Assembly: GCA_028753945.1 (NCBI GenBank)
Contig: JAPNXP010000010.1
Span: forward strand, 4,591,042-4,655,041
Direction of reading: 5' to 3'
From: Hexactinellida sp. DTS-2022
Lineage: Eukaryota > Porifera > Hexactinellida
DNA: 64,000 bases
Under the pieces are notes generated by a model that saw only the letters and a list, made by a program, of their open reading frames with translations, searched no databases and was not told where the DNA came from. The position numbers and the translations under genes were made by a program. This document shows positions 22,076 to 33,647 of the stretch, in pieces. How positions within the stretch are numbered: position 1 is the stretch's first letter; each line of letters opens with the position of its first letter.

Positions 22076-22396
22076 TCAATTCTTTTCTCTCTGCATTAAT
22101 TCTATTTCCTTTTCCATTATCTCAGTTATATTCTTCATTTTATTTTGTGATTTATTGGCTGAAATTCTATGTCTCACCCTCTTCCTCACATTGGTTATAC
22201 AACTGATGAATCTTTCGCTAACGTCTGGTCCCTCCTTCATATATTGCAACATAGTAGTATAGGATTTGTTGTGCATGTCACATAGCACTTGTTCTCTGAT
22301 ATCGGTCTCACTAATTTCTCCTAAACTGGTTAAGTCTCTTCTTGATATGATGCATTCACTGAGGAATTTATTGAACTGGGATTTCATGTCTTCCAT
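22076..22396 (-). CDS. Small protein with a bZIP-like C-terminus
   Basis: A 106-residue single-exon frame starts at the ATG at 22394-22396 in very AT-rich DNA. Residues of about 70-85 are strongly basic (RKRVRHRISANKSQNK) and align with the bZIP DNA-contact pattern N-R-x-S-A-x-K-S-R, but His stands where Asn is expected and Gln where the invariant Arg is expected. A short amphipathic helix follows with Met at zipper spacing (IMEKEIELMQ) and then the stop, so any zipper would be very short. The N-terminal half is helical with no recognised domain. The overall design resembles the ORF at 26380-26856 on the same strand. It could be a divergent transcription factor, a decayed gene, or a chance coiled-coil frame. 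Confidence 0.4.
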   Translation of the reverse strand: MEDMKSQFNKFLSECIISRRDLTSLGEISETDIREQVLCDMHNKSYTTMLQYMKEGPDVSERFISCITNVRKRVRHRISANKSQNKMKNITEIMEKEIELMQREKN

Positions 22397-22871
22397 TTAG
22401 TTTTGAGATGAGTTATTAGCTATTTTTTTGTTATTTATACTACTCCAATTCTTCTGTTTTCAATAGAACGAATTTCGCTTTATTTACTTCCAAATATTTT
22501 CTATATTTGATATAATATTTTAACATGAACTCATGTTCCATTTTATATTGTCTAATTTATCTTTATTCCCCCTATTTGTCAGCAGTAAATTTAACAAATA
22601 TAGTATTGAATCCCACATAGTGATATACAAATATATCATTCTACGGTTTAAATGCAATGCAATGCCAAGCAATACTCATTTGTAATGCTTTTAAAAAAAA
22701 TTCGCTATATTATTTATTAAAAAATGGTATAATTCCCCCACTGAGTTAATTGTCGCGAATTTGCTGGGAAATAACAATGCATTTACTTAGAATATTAATA
22801 TATTTAAACATTATTGCATTTTAATATGAATTAAATCTAACAACTATTAGTGTACAGAACAAAGTATTGTT
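22397..22871. other. AT-rich flank of the small ORF
   Basis: No gene is visible. On the minus strand this is the upstream side of the ORF at 22076-22396 and holds TATA-like stretches, but nothing that marks a promoter with confidence. Confidence 0.3.
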
Positions 22872-23351
22872 CTGTTGTATGACGGTTTACTTACCATGAC
22901 AGTTTACTTACCTTTATTATTGTAACAATAATAAACCATGGATACTTTCTATCCATGATGTTTACTTTCTATCCATGATGTTTACTTACCGTCTTTGCTA
23001 TGTCTTCGCACTTTATACTTCCTATTACACATCTACACTTAGAAGGATTCACATCTCAAATTCTAATTAAAATTTCATAATTTGACATTGCATCAACATA
23101 GCATTTAATAATTTCCATATTGGCATTAGATATTTTGGGCCATAATGACATTTTCCAATTAGAATTTGAGATGTGAATCCTCATAAGTGTGGATGTGTAA
23201 TATGAAGTATAAAGTGTGAAGCCATAGCAAAGACGGTAAGTAAACCGTCATGGATAGAAAGTATCCATGGTTAATTATTGTTATAGTAATAGAGGTAAGT
23301 AAACTGTCATGGTAAGTAAACCGTCATGGTAAGTAAACCGTCATACAACAG
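22872..23351. mobile_element. Foldback element with ~200-bp arms
   Basis: The arms 22872-23075 and 23150-23351 are near-perfect inverted copies starting ctgttgtatgacggtttac. The outer part of each arm is a short tandem array of tttacttaccatgac-type units, and ccatggatactttctatcca lies further in. The loop is about 75 bp and AT-rich. No transposase is present and I could not fix a target-site duplication. Confidence 0.85.
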
Positions 23352-23743
23352 TCCAATATACACGATGCAACTTTGTTAATTGAAACTTATTGCATAGAAA
23401 TAGATCAGTGTTATATTTAATATAACATATTCACAGGGTTGCCAACCCTCCCGCTTTGGCGGGAGTCTCCGCGGACAACTTTTGGGACCAATTTTTTCGA
23501 CCTTGTCGCACAAGTTCGAAGGTTGATCAGAAAGGTCAATTCGTTCCAAGATCGAGCTACTTGAGCATTCGGAGGGCAATGATGATGCTAATAATGGTTT
23601 AAACAAATATAGTATATTAAATTTACAACCTTATTGCATTTGTAATCCTTCATTCAACAGAATGCTAGCACATCAACGACCTGGGGGATCCTGACTCCCC
23701 AGAGCCCACCATGATAGGATATTTACGCGTATGGCAGTATATA
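23352..23743. other. No gene; short non-coding gap
   Basis: AT-rich sequence with one GC-rich island at 23440-23560. Near 23680-23700 ctgggggatcctgactccccag forms a hairpin. It resembles the C/G-run hairpin at 24366-24460, so the two may be the outer ends of an element that contains the foldback in between (weak inference). Confidence 0.3.
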
Positions 23744-24248
23744 TGTTGCAGTCCAAGTGCGTTTCAACGCCAAACGCGTTTGGCGCATTTTAGTTCAGCC
23801 AAACGCGTTTGGCGTGTTTATATACGCCATTCGCGTTTCTAACATTGCATTATTTCTTTTTTTGTTCAACAAATACAAATCATTTTTAATTATTCGGAAT
23901 TATATTTCCCTCTAAGGCGAGGTACATATAGTTCAAGTACATATTGTTCAATTACTTAGTTTGAACGTGAATTCTTTTTAATTCACGATGGTTTAAATAT
24001 TTAGTATAAGTCGCAATGGTATTATTTTAGTACACAGATGAAATTATCAGTAAACATTGCAGAACAGATATTTGAATATTAATTAGATACTCTGTTTGTG
24101 AATAATCTCTTTAGCATAATTAAATAACAACAAATAAAAAGAAATAATGTTAGAAACGCGAATGGCGTATATAGACAAGCCAAACGCGTTTGGCTGAACT
24201 AAAATGCGCCAAACGCGTTTGGCGTTGAAATGCACTTGGACTGCAACA
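23744..24248. mobile_element. Foldback element with TGTTGCAG ends and NruI-like palindromes
   Basis: The arms 23744-23850 and about 24146-24248 are inverted copies starting TGTTGCAGTCCAAGTGC. Each arm contains the perfect 16-bp palindrome gccaaacgcgtttggc twice (or gccaaacgcgtttggct), and both arms share cgccattcgcgtttctaac at their inner edge. The terminal eight bases are the same as in the foldback at 11966-12607, so the two are probably one family with different arm contents. Confidence 0.85.
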
Positions 24249-24365
24249 GCTGTTATTATAAATTCCATAACAATTACAGATGATGTTAATATATTTTCTT
24301 TTGCACTAATATAATTGCACAATTTATATACTGTGCGTATTCAATTTTAATAAACTTAGTTTTTA

Positions 24366-24460
24366 TTCCCCAGACCCCCCAGTGTACCCGTCCAGACCCC
24401 CCAGCCTTCCGACCTGGGGGGGGGGGGGTCCAGACCCCCCCAGAACCCCAACATCGGCGC
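24366..24460. repeat. C-run/G-run hairpin
   Basis: Repeated ccagacccccc units on one side and a run of about 12 G on the other could fold as a hairpin or form G-quadruplexes. It may be the end of a MITE. Confidence 0.45.
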
Positions 24461-25087
24461 CTATGATGACAGCTCGGTTATCTGTTTTGTCACAAAGAAA
24501 ACAAAAGTAGATAAACTTATATTCATATTGAAAGCATATCTATTTACCTTTTATGCCGTTGGAAGCTAGATTCTAGGTTCATTGTGAATTTCCAATAATT
24601 TGTTTACCTATTTTGTAAACAACAACAACAACAATATATATTCATATTTGAAATTCGTAAATGCTAAATTCGTGTACAGCATACTTGTTTACTTATTATA
24701 ACATTTAGAAGTTTATGTATATCTCAAATATAAATGCAGTTTATATCTAATATGATATCACTTTTGTACAATCCGTCAATACGGATAAGTACGAGTGATA
24801 ATTATTTAATCACGTAATAATATTTTATGATAATATTCCTTTATAGTGTATTCTTAATTTATTATGCAGTGTATCACTGATTTTCGGTTGACCTGTCACC
24901 AGTGTTTTTTTAAGGATTTGCTTAGAGGGCCCTGCAACAATTAGAGGCCCTCACCCCAACAATTAGAGGCCCTCACACTACATTTCATGATATTCAGTAC
25001 TTAGCACGTTAAAAATTAGAGGCCCATTGAGAAAAATTAGAGGTCCATTTTGGGCCTCTAATTTGCCTTAAAAAAAACAACGCCTTT
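24461..25087. other. Non-coding stretch, possible MITE at 24904-25075
   Basis: Positions 24904-25075 start cagtgtttttttaagga and end, inverted, gttttttttaaggc. They contain five copies of the motif aattagaggcc in both orientations. This looks like a hAT-type MITE, but no duplication could be fixed. The rest is AT-rich without coding signal. Confidence 0.4.
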
Positions 25088-25695
25088 CACGAAATATTCG
25101 GTCCGTGTTGGTTTTGGTCCGGCCGGACTAGAATGTAACCCGGATCAAATATTTCAGACATTTTTGGTCCCAGTGCAGAGTTCTCGCTAGGCTTCTATCA
25201 AAGGGTCATGCCTTTCTTGAAAGCTATTGTACCCTTTACACACATGTTGTAAGTGGGCATGTAGAGCAATATTTCTAATAAATATGCATTTTCTTAAACA
25301 GATGAATATAGAGTTAATTTAACAACAACATTAATTTTAACCATTAGTGTACTTCTTTTGTTTGGTCCCTTTGGGGAACACGAATTACGACAATTTAAAA
25401 AAATGTGGTTCACTTAATCTTTCCCTCGAGACTAATTGGTATACTATTGGCACGACGGTCACTACCAATAAGCTAAATCTCAATGTTGACATATACGAAT
25501 ATATATTCTAGATTTACTCTAAATTGAACTATTGCCTCAATAGTTTATACTATATTACCCTATTGAACACAATAATATACGTATACCCGGACAGAAATAT
25601 TTAGTCCGGGTTTCAAATTTGGTCCGCCCGGAACAAATAACACTGAAATATTTAGTTCGGCCTGACCAAAAACAACACGGACCGAATATTCCGTG
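25088..25695. mobile_element. TIR element with CACGAAATATTCGGTCCGTG ends
   Basis: The left end cacgaaatattcggtccgtg and the right end, inverted, cacggaatattcggtccgtg extend as inverted repeats for about 40 bp (gttggttttggtc). Further inner blocks, tttggtccg-gccgga and cccggac, also occur in both halves. At about 610 bp with no transposase, it is a non-autonomous element of unknown superfamily. Confidence 0.7.
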
Positions 25696-25949
25696 ACAGA
25701 CCAAATATTTTTTGTCTAAACAACTGTTTGTTTTGTTAAAGCGGTTTCAACCTTGTTTCTTATTCAATATTTGCCAATCAGCTATTCAATGCTAATTTGT
25801 TTTGGTTGATTATTTGATAAGCGACATTATTTCTGCTTGTAAAGGTTGCAATTACTCTTCTTATTAATTAATTTTTATAAGAAATCTTCCACAAAACTAT
25901 TCATGTGAGTTGCATTATATTTCTTGTTCGCAACAGAGTTTAATGATTA

Positions 25950-26267
25950 CAGTCAACTCCCGTTATACCCAAGTCGGATATAACGAAGTACCTGTTTATA
26001 ACAAAGTCATTCAATGGTCCGGAAATCCTTCTATCTTATTACATTATTAAAACTTCGGTTACAACGAAATGGATATAACGAAATTCCGCTTATAACGTAG
26101 TCATTTGAATCCCATAGCCTCTAAGCTATTGAGTTTACTCCGGTTACAACGAAATTCAAATCGTAATTAACTCTTTTAAGATTGAACTCCGCTTATAACG
26201 AAATCCGGTTATAACAAAATGAAACTACGGTCCCGAGCACTTCGTTATACATGACGGGAGGTGACTG
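25950..26267. mobile_element. pogo/Tigger-type MITE, 318 bp
   Basis: The ends CAGTCAACTCCCGT and, inverted, CAGTCACCTCCCGT lie between TA duplications (25948-25949, 26268-26269). The interior consists of repeats of the type ggttataacgaaat. Confidence 0.9.
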
Positions 26268-26379
26268 TATATTCTTGTCTATTGGAAAACGGAAGTGGTT
26301 AAGTCCCTAGGTATTTTATACTTTAATAATATCTAATTAATTTTAATAATTTTTACAATACAGAAATATTATTATATTG

Positions 26380-26856
26380 TTAGCAATAATACATAGTATC
26401 GATATGTATTATTAAAGGAGAATACATGTAGTTTGAATATATATTTGGAGGCTGGTATGCTATTTCTGTTATATTTTGAAATATTTTAATTTCTCTTATA
26501 AGATACTCTTTCTTCCTCAACAGGATTAGTCTGATATTTTCTAGATTCTCTATTTCATTTCTCATCTCTCTCTCTTCCTCTCTTCTATTCAAGTTATACC
26601 TCGCTGATGATAATCTATTTCTCTCTTCCTTCCGCATATGTTTTATTCGCGCTATAGACTTCTTACTTACCAGTTGTTCTCTCTCGAGTTGTTTGATTTT
26701 AACCCTGAATGTGTTGTTATCAAACCTCCCTACTCTCTCCCTGCTTATATCGGCTGGGAATATTTCTTTTCTCCTCTTTCCACAATATATTATCTCAATT
26801 TTAACACATGCCTCATCTGTTAGCATTTCATTAATAACGCTGTTGTAAACTTGCAT
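26380..26856 (-). CDS. Predicted bZIP-like protein, 158 aa
   Basis: A single open frame from the ATG at 26854-26856. Residues of about 65-90 are a basic region (KHMRKEERNRLSSARYN) that fits the bZIP pattern R-N-R-x-S/A-S/A-A-R with the conserved Asn present, but the invariant Arg eight residues later is Asn. Counting from the conserved Asn, Met and Leu fall at +18, +25, +32 and +39 (EMRN, ENLEN, ILLRK, EYLIR). That is exactly the zipper spacing of bZIP proteins, about four heptads. A second coiled coil (KIKQLEREQL) precedes the basic region. No other domain is seen and no splice sites are needed. It could be a divergent DNA-binding factor or simply a coiled-coil protein. Confidence 0.55.
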   Translation of the reverse strand: MQVYNSVINEMLTDEACVKIEIIYCGKRRKEIFPADISRERVGRFDNNTFRVKIKQLEREQLVSKKSIARIKHMRKEERNRLSSARYNLNRREEEREMRNEIENLENIRLILLRKKEYLIREIKIFQNITEIAYQPPNIYSNYMYSPLIIHIDTMYYC

Positions 26857-27028
26857 TGTAATTTTAAGATTTGATGACTTCTCTCAATATTCTCCTTCTT
26901 AATATTTATACTTGTGTTCGCGATTACGAATAATAGTGAAGTCACTAATTCAAGAATTGTAACTTAGAAATTTCAATACAAATTTCCGTTGTGCTTTGAA
27001 AATCCCTTGATACTGCGTAGCCATTTTT
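26857..27028. other. 5' flank of the bZIP-like ORF
   Basis: AT-rich. On the minus strand this is the upstream side of the ORF ending at 26380. No clear promoter element is visible. Confidence 0.25.
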
Positions 27029-27810
27029 AGTGTGCTTCTTCTAATAAATAACTTTATAGTAGGGTCCTACTATAGTTTTATACTATAAGTGCACACTATT
27101 GAATTTAGCTCTGTCGGACTTCCGGCTGGCCGGCCGTACGCGATGGCCTGACTAAACCATTGGTGATAGAGATTTAAAATTTTGACAGGAGATATAGAAT
27201 TTCCTGGGGAAGCCTGATTTCTCAATTTCGCTTTTGTTCGTCAGTTATATCGAAATTTGTATTCTGGTCCAGTGACTCTTTAATAATTCGAATTAGTTAT
27301 TGAAAATATAGAGGTTGTATTCTCCTAAGGATGTTCTTTTTATATATCAATTAAAATTATTAGGTCGCTAATCAATTCTACGTTTTATTAACGATTATTT
27401 ACATAAATCAGCCATCTTCTCCATATTGTAATTACTCTATAGTATACTCATATAATAGAACATATTACATAAGCCTACTATCTGTTATTGATTGGTTTGT
27501 AAGTGAATATGTGTTTCATACAAGTGCAATTGAAACACTTGGAAGTTGGAATATTTTACAAGTTGATGATGATGTCAATTTATTATTCAAGATAGTAACG
27601 TAAATACTAGCACGTATTCCTAATTTCTATTTGTAATAATTAATCTTTAATTAATTTAATTAAACTTTTGAAGTCTTCACAATTCAAACATTAATTAAAT
27701 TGTATTACATTAAGATGAAATGTAATTTGAATATTGAAATTCTAGTTAAATTAAACATTGGGGAAGTGTAATCAGAAGGAGCACACTCCCATCCCGTCTG
27801 TAAGGTTTTT
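27029..27810 (-). mobile_element. AGTGTGCT element, copy 1
   Basis: This is homologous over about 750 bp to the inverted copy at 37785-38644. The ends agtgtgcttcttct and, inverted, agtgtgctccttct are 14-bp subterminal inverted repeats with one mismatch. Homology with the other copy continues some 20 bp beyond the second repeat (gggatggg and ctgt-aagg). A hairpin tatagtagg-acc-ctactata lies about 25 bp inside one end. The ggccggccgtacg block is the most conserved interior part. No protein is encoded. Confidence 0.75.
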
Positions 27811-29411
<1,601 letters not shown>

Positions 29412-29642
29412 GTAAACCGATTTAACTTATCCAAAAATGATCTCGATAACAAATGTGCTGAGAATCTCGCTGATCTGCTTAAGGCCAACTTTTCCCTCTC
29501 TCACTTGGATATCAGTCACAATAAGTTCGACGAAGAGGCTGGGATGTTGATAGGACCGTCTCTAGCGGAGAACGAAGTTCTGAAGTCACTCGACCTCAGT
29601 TGGAACTCTTTTACTGGGAGGGGTGCTATATCTATCGCGCAG
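29412..29642 (+). CDS. LRRC74-like leucine-rich-repeat protein, next exon
   Basis: Exactly 77 codons in phase 0 at both ends, from the acceptor gtttag|gtaaac to the donor gcgcag|gtttgt. It continues the LRR solenoid in frame with the previous exon: FNLSKNDLDNKCAENLADLL, LDISHNKFDEEAG and LDLSWNSFTGRGAISIAQ. The order DNDL, then SHN, then DLSWN matches LRRC74A. The family normally has several more repeats downstream, but no further exon was recognised before the mobile-element cluster at 30.4 kb. The gene may therefore continue across a long intron or be truncated. Confidence 0.85.
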
Positions 29643-29751
29643 GTTTGTAAATTGATGTAAATTGTGTTTATACCATAAAATATTATAGCTGTGTTAGGTC
29701 GCCTGAACCCACACTATTCATTCAACAATTAAGAAGAAGGGTCACATTCTA

Positions 29752-29886
29752 CAGTAAACTGCTTGGGACCTGTAAATTCCTTCGTTATATCCGGGTATTC
29801 GTTGTAAGTGGATAACAATTGATGTATTTAGTGCTCTGGGGGAAAATACCCATTTCGTTTAAGCGGTTTAAAAAGAGAGTTTACTG
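29752..29886. mobile_element. pogo-type MITE, 135 bp
   Basis: The ends cagtaaactgcttggg and, inverted, cagtaaactctctttt lie between TA duplications (29750-29751, 29887-29888). It sits in the intron after the second LRR exon. Confidence 0.75.
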
Positions 29887-29888
29887 TA

Positions 29889-30427
29889 CTTTTCTATCGA
29901 ATATAATTACAAGCAAATTTAACTTAGGAATTTATAATTCACAAGGAATTCATGTAATGTTTCCTTTCTTATTAATCGATAGTTACTTGATACTATTACA
30001 TTAGTTATTTTAACTCACATGTCAAACTCTAGACTGATTAAGTGATTATACAATTATATTCGCTGATCCCCTATTATTATCTGCAGTTAGTTGCTATTTA
30101 TTTTACTACGTAGCTCAGTCTAAGCACTTATGCAGTCATATGTTTGAATGTTTGCTATTCTCTCAATATTACATTGTAATTCTTGTTTTTACTATTTGCC
30201 ATTATTAATAGTAAAGCAGTGTCACACCCGTGGGATAATTCCTTATGCTAGCTTTAATTGAAATTTGATCTTATGTTTGAGCTACTATTCAATTGACAAC
30301 ACTATTTAATTTTATGCTATATAATTGTTAAATGGAGTAAATACACTCACATACAAAAGGGAATTCTTATTCTATCAATATGATTATATATTTATTGCGT
30401 TTTAAAATCAGATTCCCTAGTGATATG
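29889..30427 (+). other. Intron or 3' flank of the LRR gene
   Basis: AT-rich. No exon, RNA gene or repeat recognised. Confidence 0.3.
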
Positions 30428-30575
30428 TACGTATTATGTTAAACGTATTTGTTATATGACTGAGATATTTGGCAATTACATATACATTGCATAGATAGAA
30501 TTGCTTTATAGAAATAATATTTATTTTGAATATATATTAAAAGCACAATTGTTGTGTGAGTGTGTGTGTGTGTGT
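30428..30575 (+). repeat. Direct repeat, left copy, ending in (tg)n
   Basis: Closely similar, in the same orientation, to 33648-33795. Shared stretches include tgagatatttggcaatt-aca, ttgcatagatagaattgct and atatattaaaagcacaattg, followed by a (tg)n run. The two copies bracket the foldback/MULE nest. Confidence 0.75.
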
Positions 30576-31329
30576 GCGTACACATGGCCTACTTAATATA
30601 CGGCCGTGTATGTCACCGAGAAGGCCAAAAAAATAGAAGGCCAGTTTATAAATTTCATTCTAGGATAAATTATGCCTCTTATTGTTATTATTTGGGTTGT
30701 ATATGGGGTAATCAACCATTGCGAGTCCAATGGAACCACTTTTGAGAATCTCAGATTTGTGGTTAAGCTGTTTAGGCGCCATTTAATGATGATACAACAA
30801 ATATACAAATATACAATTCGGGTCTAAAGAACTACGAGAAAATGAAGATAATTTGCTTATATTCGTAGTCTACATTTTCCGAATATATAACGTGTATGAA
30901 TATATAAACCAGCAATTATATACGTTTTATGGACGAAAATAGTAAGTTGTAACTCGGATACTACTTGTATTTAGCATGTGGTTGCTTTATAATTTAATTT
31001 TTTTTAGAATGTCGCCATTTTGTGATTTAGTAGCCTTTGAGTATGAAATATATCCCTATTTTAGTATTCCTGTTATATAATTATTAGAAAGTAGGAAGAA
31101 AATGATATTTGAATTTTTTCATTTACCATAAATTGTTACCGTCACCAGGAAATGGCGCCTAAACAGCTTAACCACAAATCTGATATTCTCAAAAGTTGTT
31201 CCTTTGGACTCGCAATGGTTGATTACCCCATATACAAACCAAATAATAACAATATGAGGCATAATTTAACCTATAATGAAATTTATAAACTGGCCTTCTA
31301 TTTTTTTGGCCTTCTCGGTGACAGTATGG

Positions 31330-31475
31330 GTTGACTGAATAAGATCGACTGGAATATGATCGACCTCTGAATTTATCTAATGGAATAGGATCGACCGGAA
31401 TAAGATCGACCCATTGCCGCGACTGGAATAAGATCGACCGGAATAAGATCGACCCATTGCCACGACTGGAATAAG
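31330..31475. repeat. Left inverted end of the MULE-RING element
   Basis: Repeats of ggaataagatcgacc, partly with cattgccacgact between them, about six units. Confidence 0.85.
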
Positions 31476-31719
31476 ATATTATTAATTCGATCTTACTGCA
31501 GCACTCTGACACCTTAGGTATAGCTTCATCTAATTAATTTTAACAATATTTGTTTAGTGAAGTACCTACATTATATACGTTTTCCTTTCACGCTTTGATT
31601 TGCAACAATTTGGCTTCTAATCATTTTTTATATATACTTGGTTATTCATTTTGTTTGGTATTTATTTTCCAAACCAGTTTTTAATTTTGTTTATTTCCAG
31701 TACTTTCAATATTTACATA

Positions 31720-33182
31720 ATGTCACTCTACGAAATAATAGAAGGACGTCGAAAAAATTCTAATATATACGCCTGCGAATCATATTTATATACTAAAGAG
31801 AAAGAAAACAGCAAAATCGTTTCTTGAAATGTATAGAGTTCAGGAGAGGATGCCCAGCTCGTGCTTCTTTAAACTTATTAACTGATCAACTTAATGTTAC
31901 AAACGCACATCAAAGCTGGATTCGGTTAACCGTTGCTGAAATCGGTTAACGGTTAGAGATTTTATTAACCAGTTAGCCGGTCTGTTGAATAACAGCAGAT
32001 TTCTTGGGAAATTAATGTATAAAGTATAAAACTTTTTGAATTTTATCAGAATATGTATTCCTAAATCAATTTTTCATCACCACTTAATAAATTTTATTGG
32101 ACAACATTGATTTAAATTACCTAAAGCACGAAATGTATCAGTTAATATAATTATGCAGTTATACTTTATACACCTGAGTCTTATTCTGTAGTATAATCAA
32201 AAATTTTATAAAGGATTTATTGTATTGAGTAGGATGGGCGGTTAACCGGTTAACCGTGGCGAGAAATCGAATTGTAACCGTTGCCTCAGATCGGTTAGCC
32301 AACCCCACCCTTGCGCACATAATGACCAAATAACTCATGAAAAAGTTGAAGTCTTAAAGTTAAAAACAACTCTTAAGCGGAAAGCAGAAACTTCTCAGGG
32401 GACACTTCGAGAAATTTTTGACGAAGAAGCGAATTCCTCAAGGGTTGGTGGACAGATTAGCTTTGTAAACGTGGAGAGTTCTATGTACAAAAGACGAAGA
32501 TTGGATGCGCCGAATGTACCTCATGATGCAGAAGAGGCTATTGCTTTATTGAGCAGTTGTGGTGAAGAATATACAATCTACTTAGCATTCGTAATCAATG
32601 AATCTATCACTGGAGAGTTTGCAGTGGGGTTCATGAGTCGCAAGTGGTATGATGCACTACAGTCAGGTTCAGAGACACTAATACAAGCTGATGCTATATT
32701 CTATGTAGTTCCAAAACAATTTTATCAGTTACTGAATATCTTTCTCCAGTTTAAATCATATACGCTACCAGCACTTCATGACAATCCAAAAGAGAATAAC
32801 AATAGAGATATTACTACAAAGGTTATTGGGTGGAGAAATAACATGTTTGAATTATTTGAAGAACATTTCTCACAGTTTTCAAACTAACTTTCATGCCTTG
32901 GAAAATTCAGATCTACTAATGGATAGTAATGAATTGGAAATTGAATCAGAGAACGAGGGCGATGGAGATACTGTTTCTCAAACTATTATAATTAGACAAA
33001 ATGCATCAAATTCAAAAGCATGTCGAGTTTGTCTAGTGGCAAATGCTGATACTGTCATTCTACCTTGCCGTCATGCTCAGATTTGCTACTCCTGTGCAGA
33101 GAAGATAGCTACCACGAACGACTTGAGGCATTGCCCAATTTGCAGGGGGGAAGTTGAACAATACCTTCAATTGTTTTTATGA
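31720..33182 (+). pseudogene. MULE transposase-like protein with C-terminal RING finger, decayed
   Basis: The probable start is the ATG at 31720-31722 (MSLYEIIEGRR), with remnants of a FLYWCH-like finger (Cys and His scattered over 31780-31910). The frame is broken near 31800, by a 403-bp MITE at 31911-32313, and near 32880. The middle retains only the start of the MULE domain (QADAIFYVVPKQFYQLL); the region with the second Asp and the Glu is deleted. The C-terminus is a complete C3HC4 RING of the IAP type (CRVC...LPCRHAQICYSCA...CPICRGEV), ending YLQLFL. RING fingers of this kind are ubiquitin ligase domains. In this copy neither transposition nor full-length expression is likely. Confidence 0.75.
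31911..32313. mobile_element. MITE with GGTTAACCG motifs inside the MULE gene
   Basis: The ends caaagctggattcggtta and, inverted, caagggtggggttggcta are flanked by cgcacat on both sides (31904-31910, 32314-32320). The ends consist largely of ggttaaccg palindromes. It is hAT-like by its ends and the 7-8 bp duplication. The target is the coding sequence of the MULE-RING gene. Confidence 0.8.
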
Positions 33183-33369
33183 GACATTTTGAAGCAAAGA
33201 TGCTCACCCTTTAGTAAAGAGATGTTAGCTGAGTTTTCTTTTGTTTCTGCTTTTTTGATTTATATCTCATTTAGTAATTAGTTATTTAAATATAATAAAT
33301 AGTGATTAAATTTCAAGGTTGGTAGAGATCAGTGAATGTACTACATTAGATCAATATCAAATTAACAAT

Positions 33370-33600
33370 AGGTTGTTCTTATTCCAGTCGTGGCAATGGG
33401 TCGATCTTATTCCAGTCGTGAAAATGGGTCGATCTTATTCCAGTCGAGAAAATGGGTCGATCTTATTCCAGTCTTGGCAATGGGTCGATCGTATTCCAGT
33501 CGATCTTATTCCAGTCGTGGCAATGGGTCGATCTTATTCCGGTCGATCTTATTCTAGTCGTGGCAATGGGTCGATCTTATTCCAGTCGATCCTATTCAGG
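33370..33600. repeat. Right inverted end of the MULE-RING element
   Basis: About nine units of ggtcgatcttattccagtcg, most with tggcaatg or gaaaatg between them. This is the mirror of 31330-31475. Confidence 0.9.
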
Positions 33601-33647
33601 TTCCCCACATACACGGCCGTATATTAAGTAGGCCATGGCGTATATTA

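Larger units (their letters stand above)
31326..33605 (+). mobile_element. MULE with RING domain and tandem-repeat inverted ends
   Basis: The ends gggt-tgactgaataagatcg (left) and, inverted, gggg-aacctgaataggatcg run into inverted arrays of a repeat of about 28 bp. One plus-strand gene lies between them. The design (tandem-repeat ends plus a single MULE gene) is the same as in the element at 3279-5240, but the repeat sequence is unrelated. The target-site duplication is unclear; only aca is plainly shared by the two junctions. Confidence 0.75.
30587..33636. mobile_element. Foldback element with a MULE inserted in its right arm
   Basis: The left arm 30587-30790 starts atggcctacttaatatacgg and continues with tcaccgagaaggcc and a stretch of about 170 bp. 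The right arm is the inverse, but split: its inner part lies at 31151-31325 and its outer 30 bp at 33607-33636. The gap is filled by the MULE at 31326-33605. Without the MULE the foldback would be about 770 bp with arms of about 205 bp and a 360-bp loop. Confidence 0.75.
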
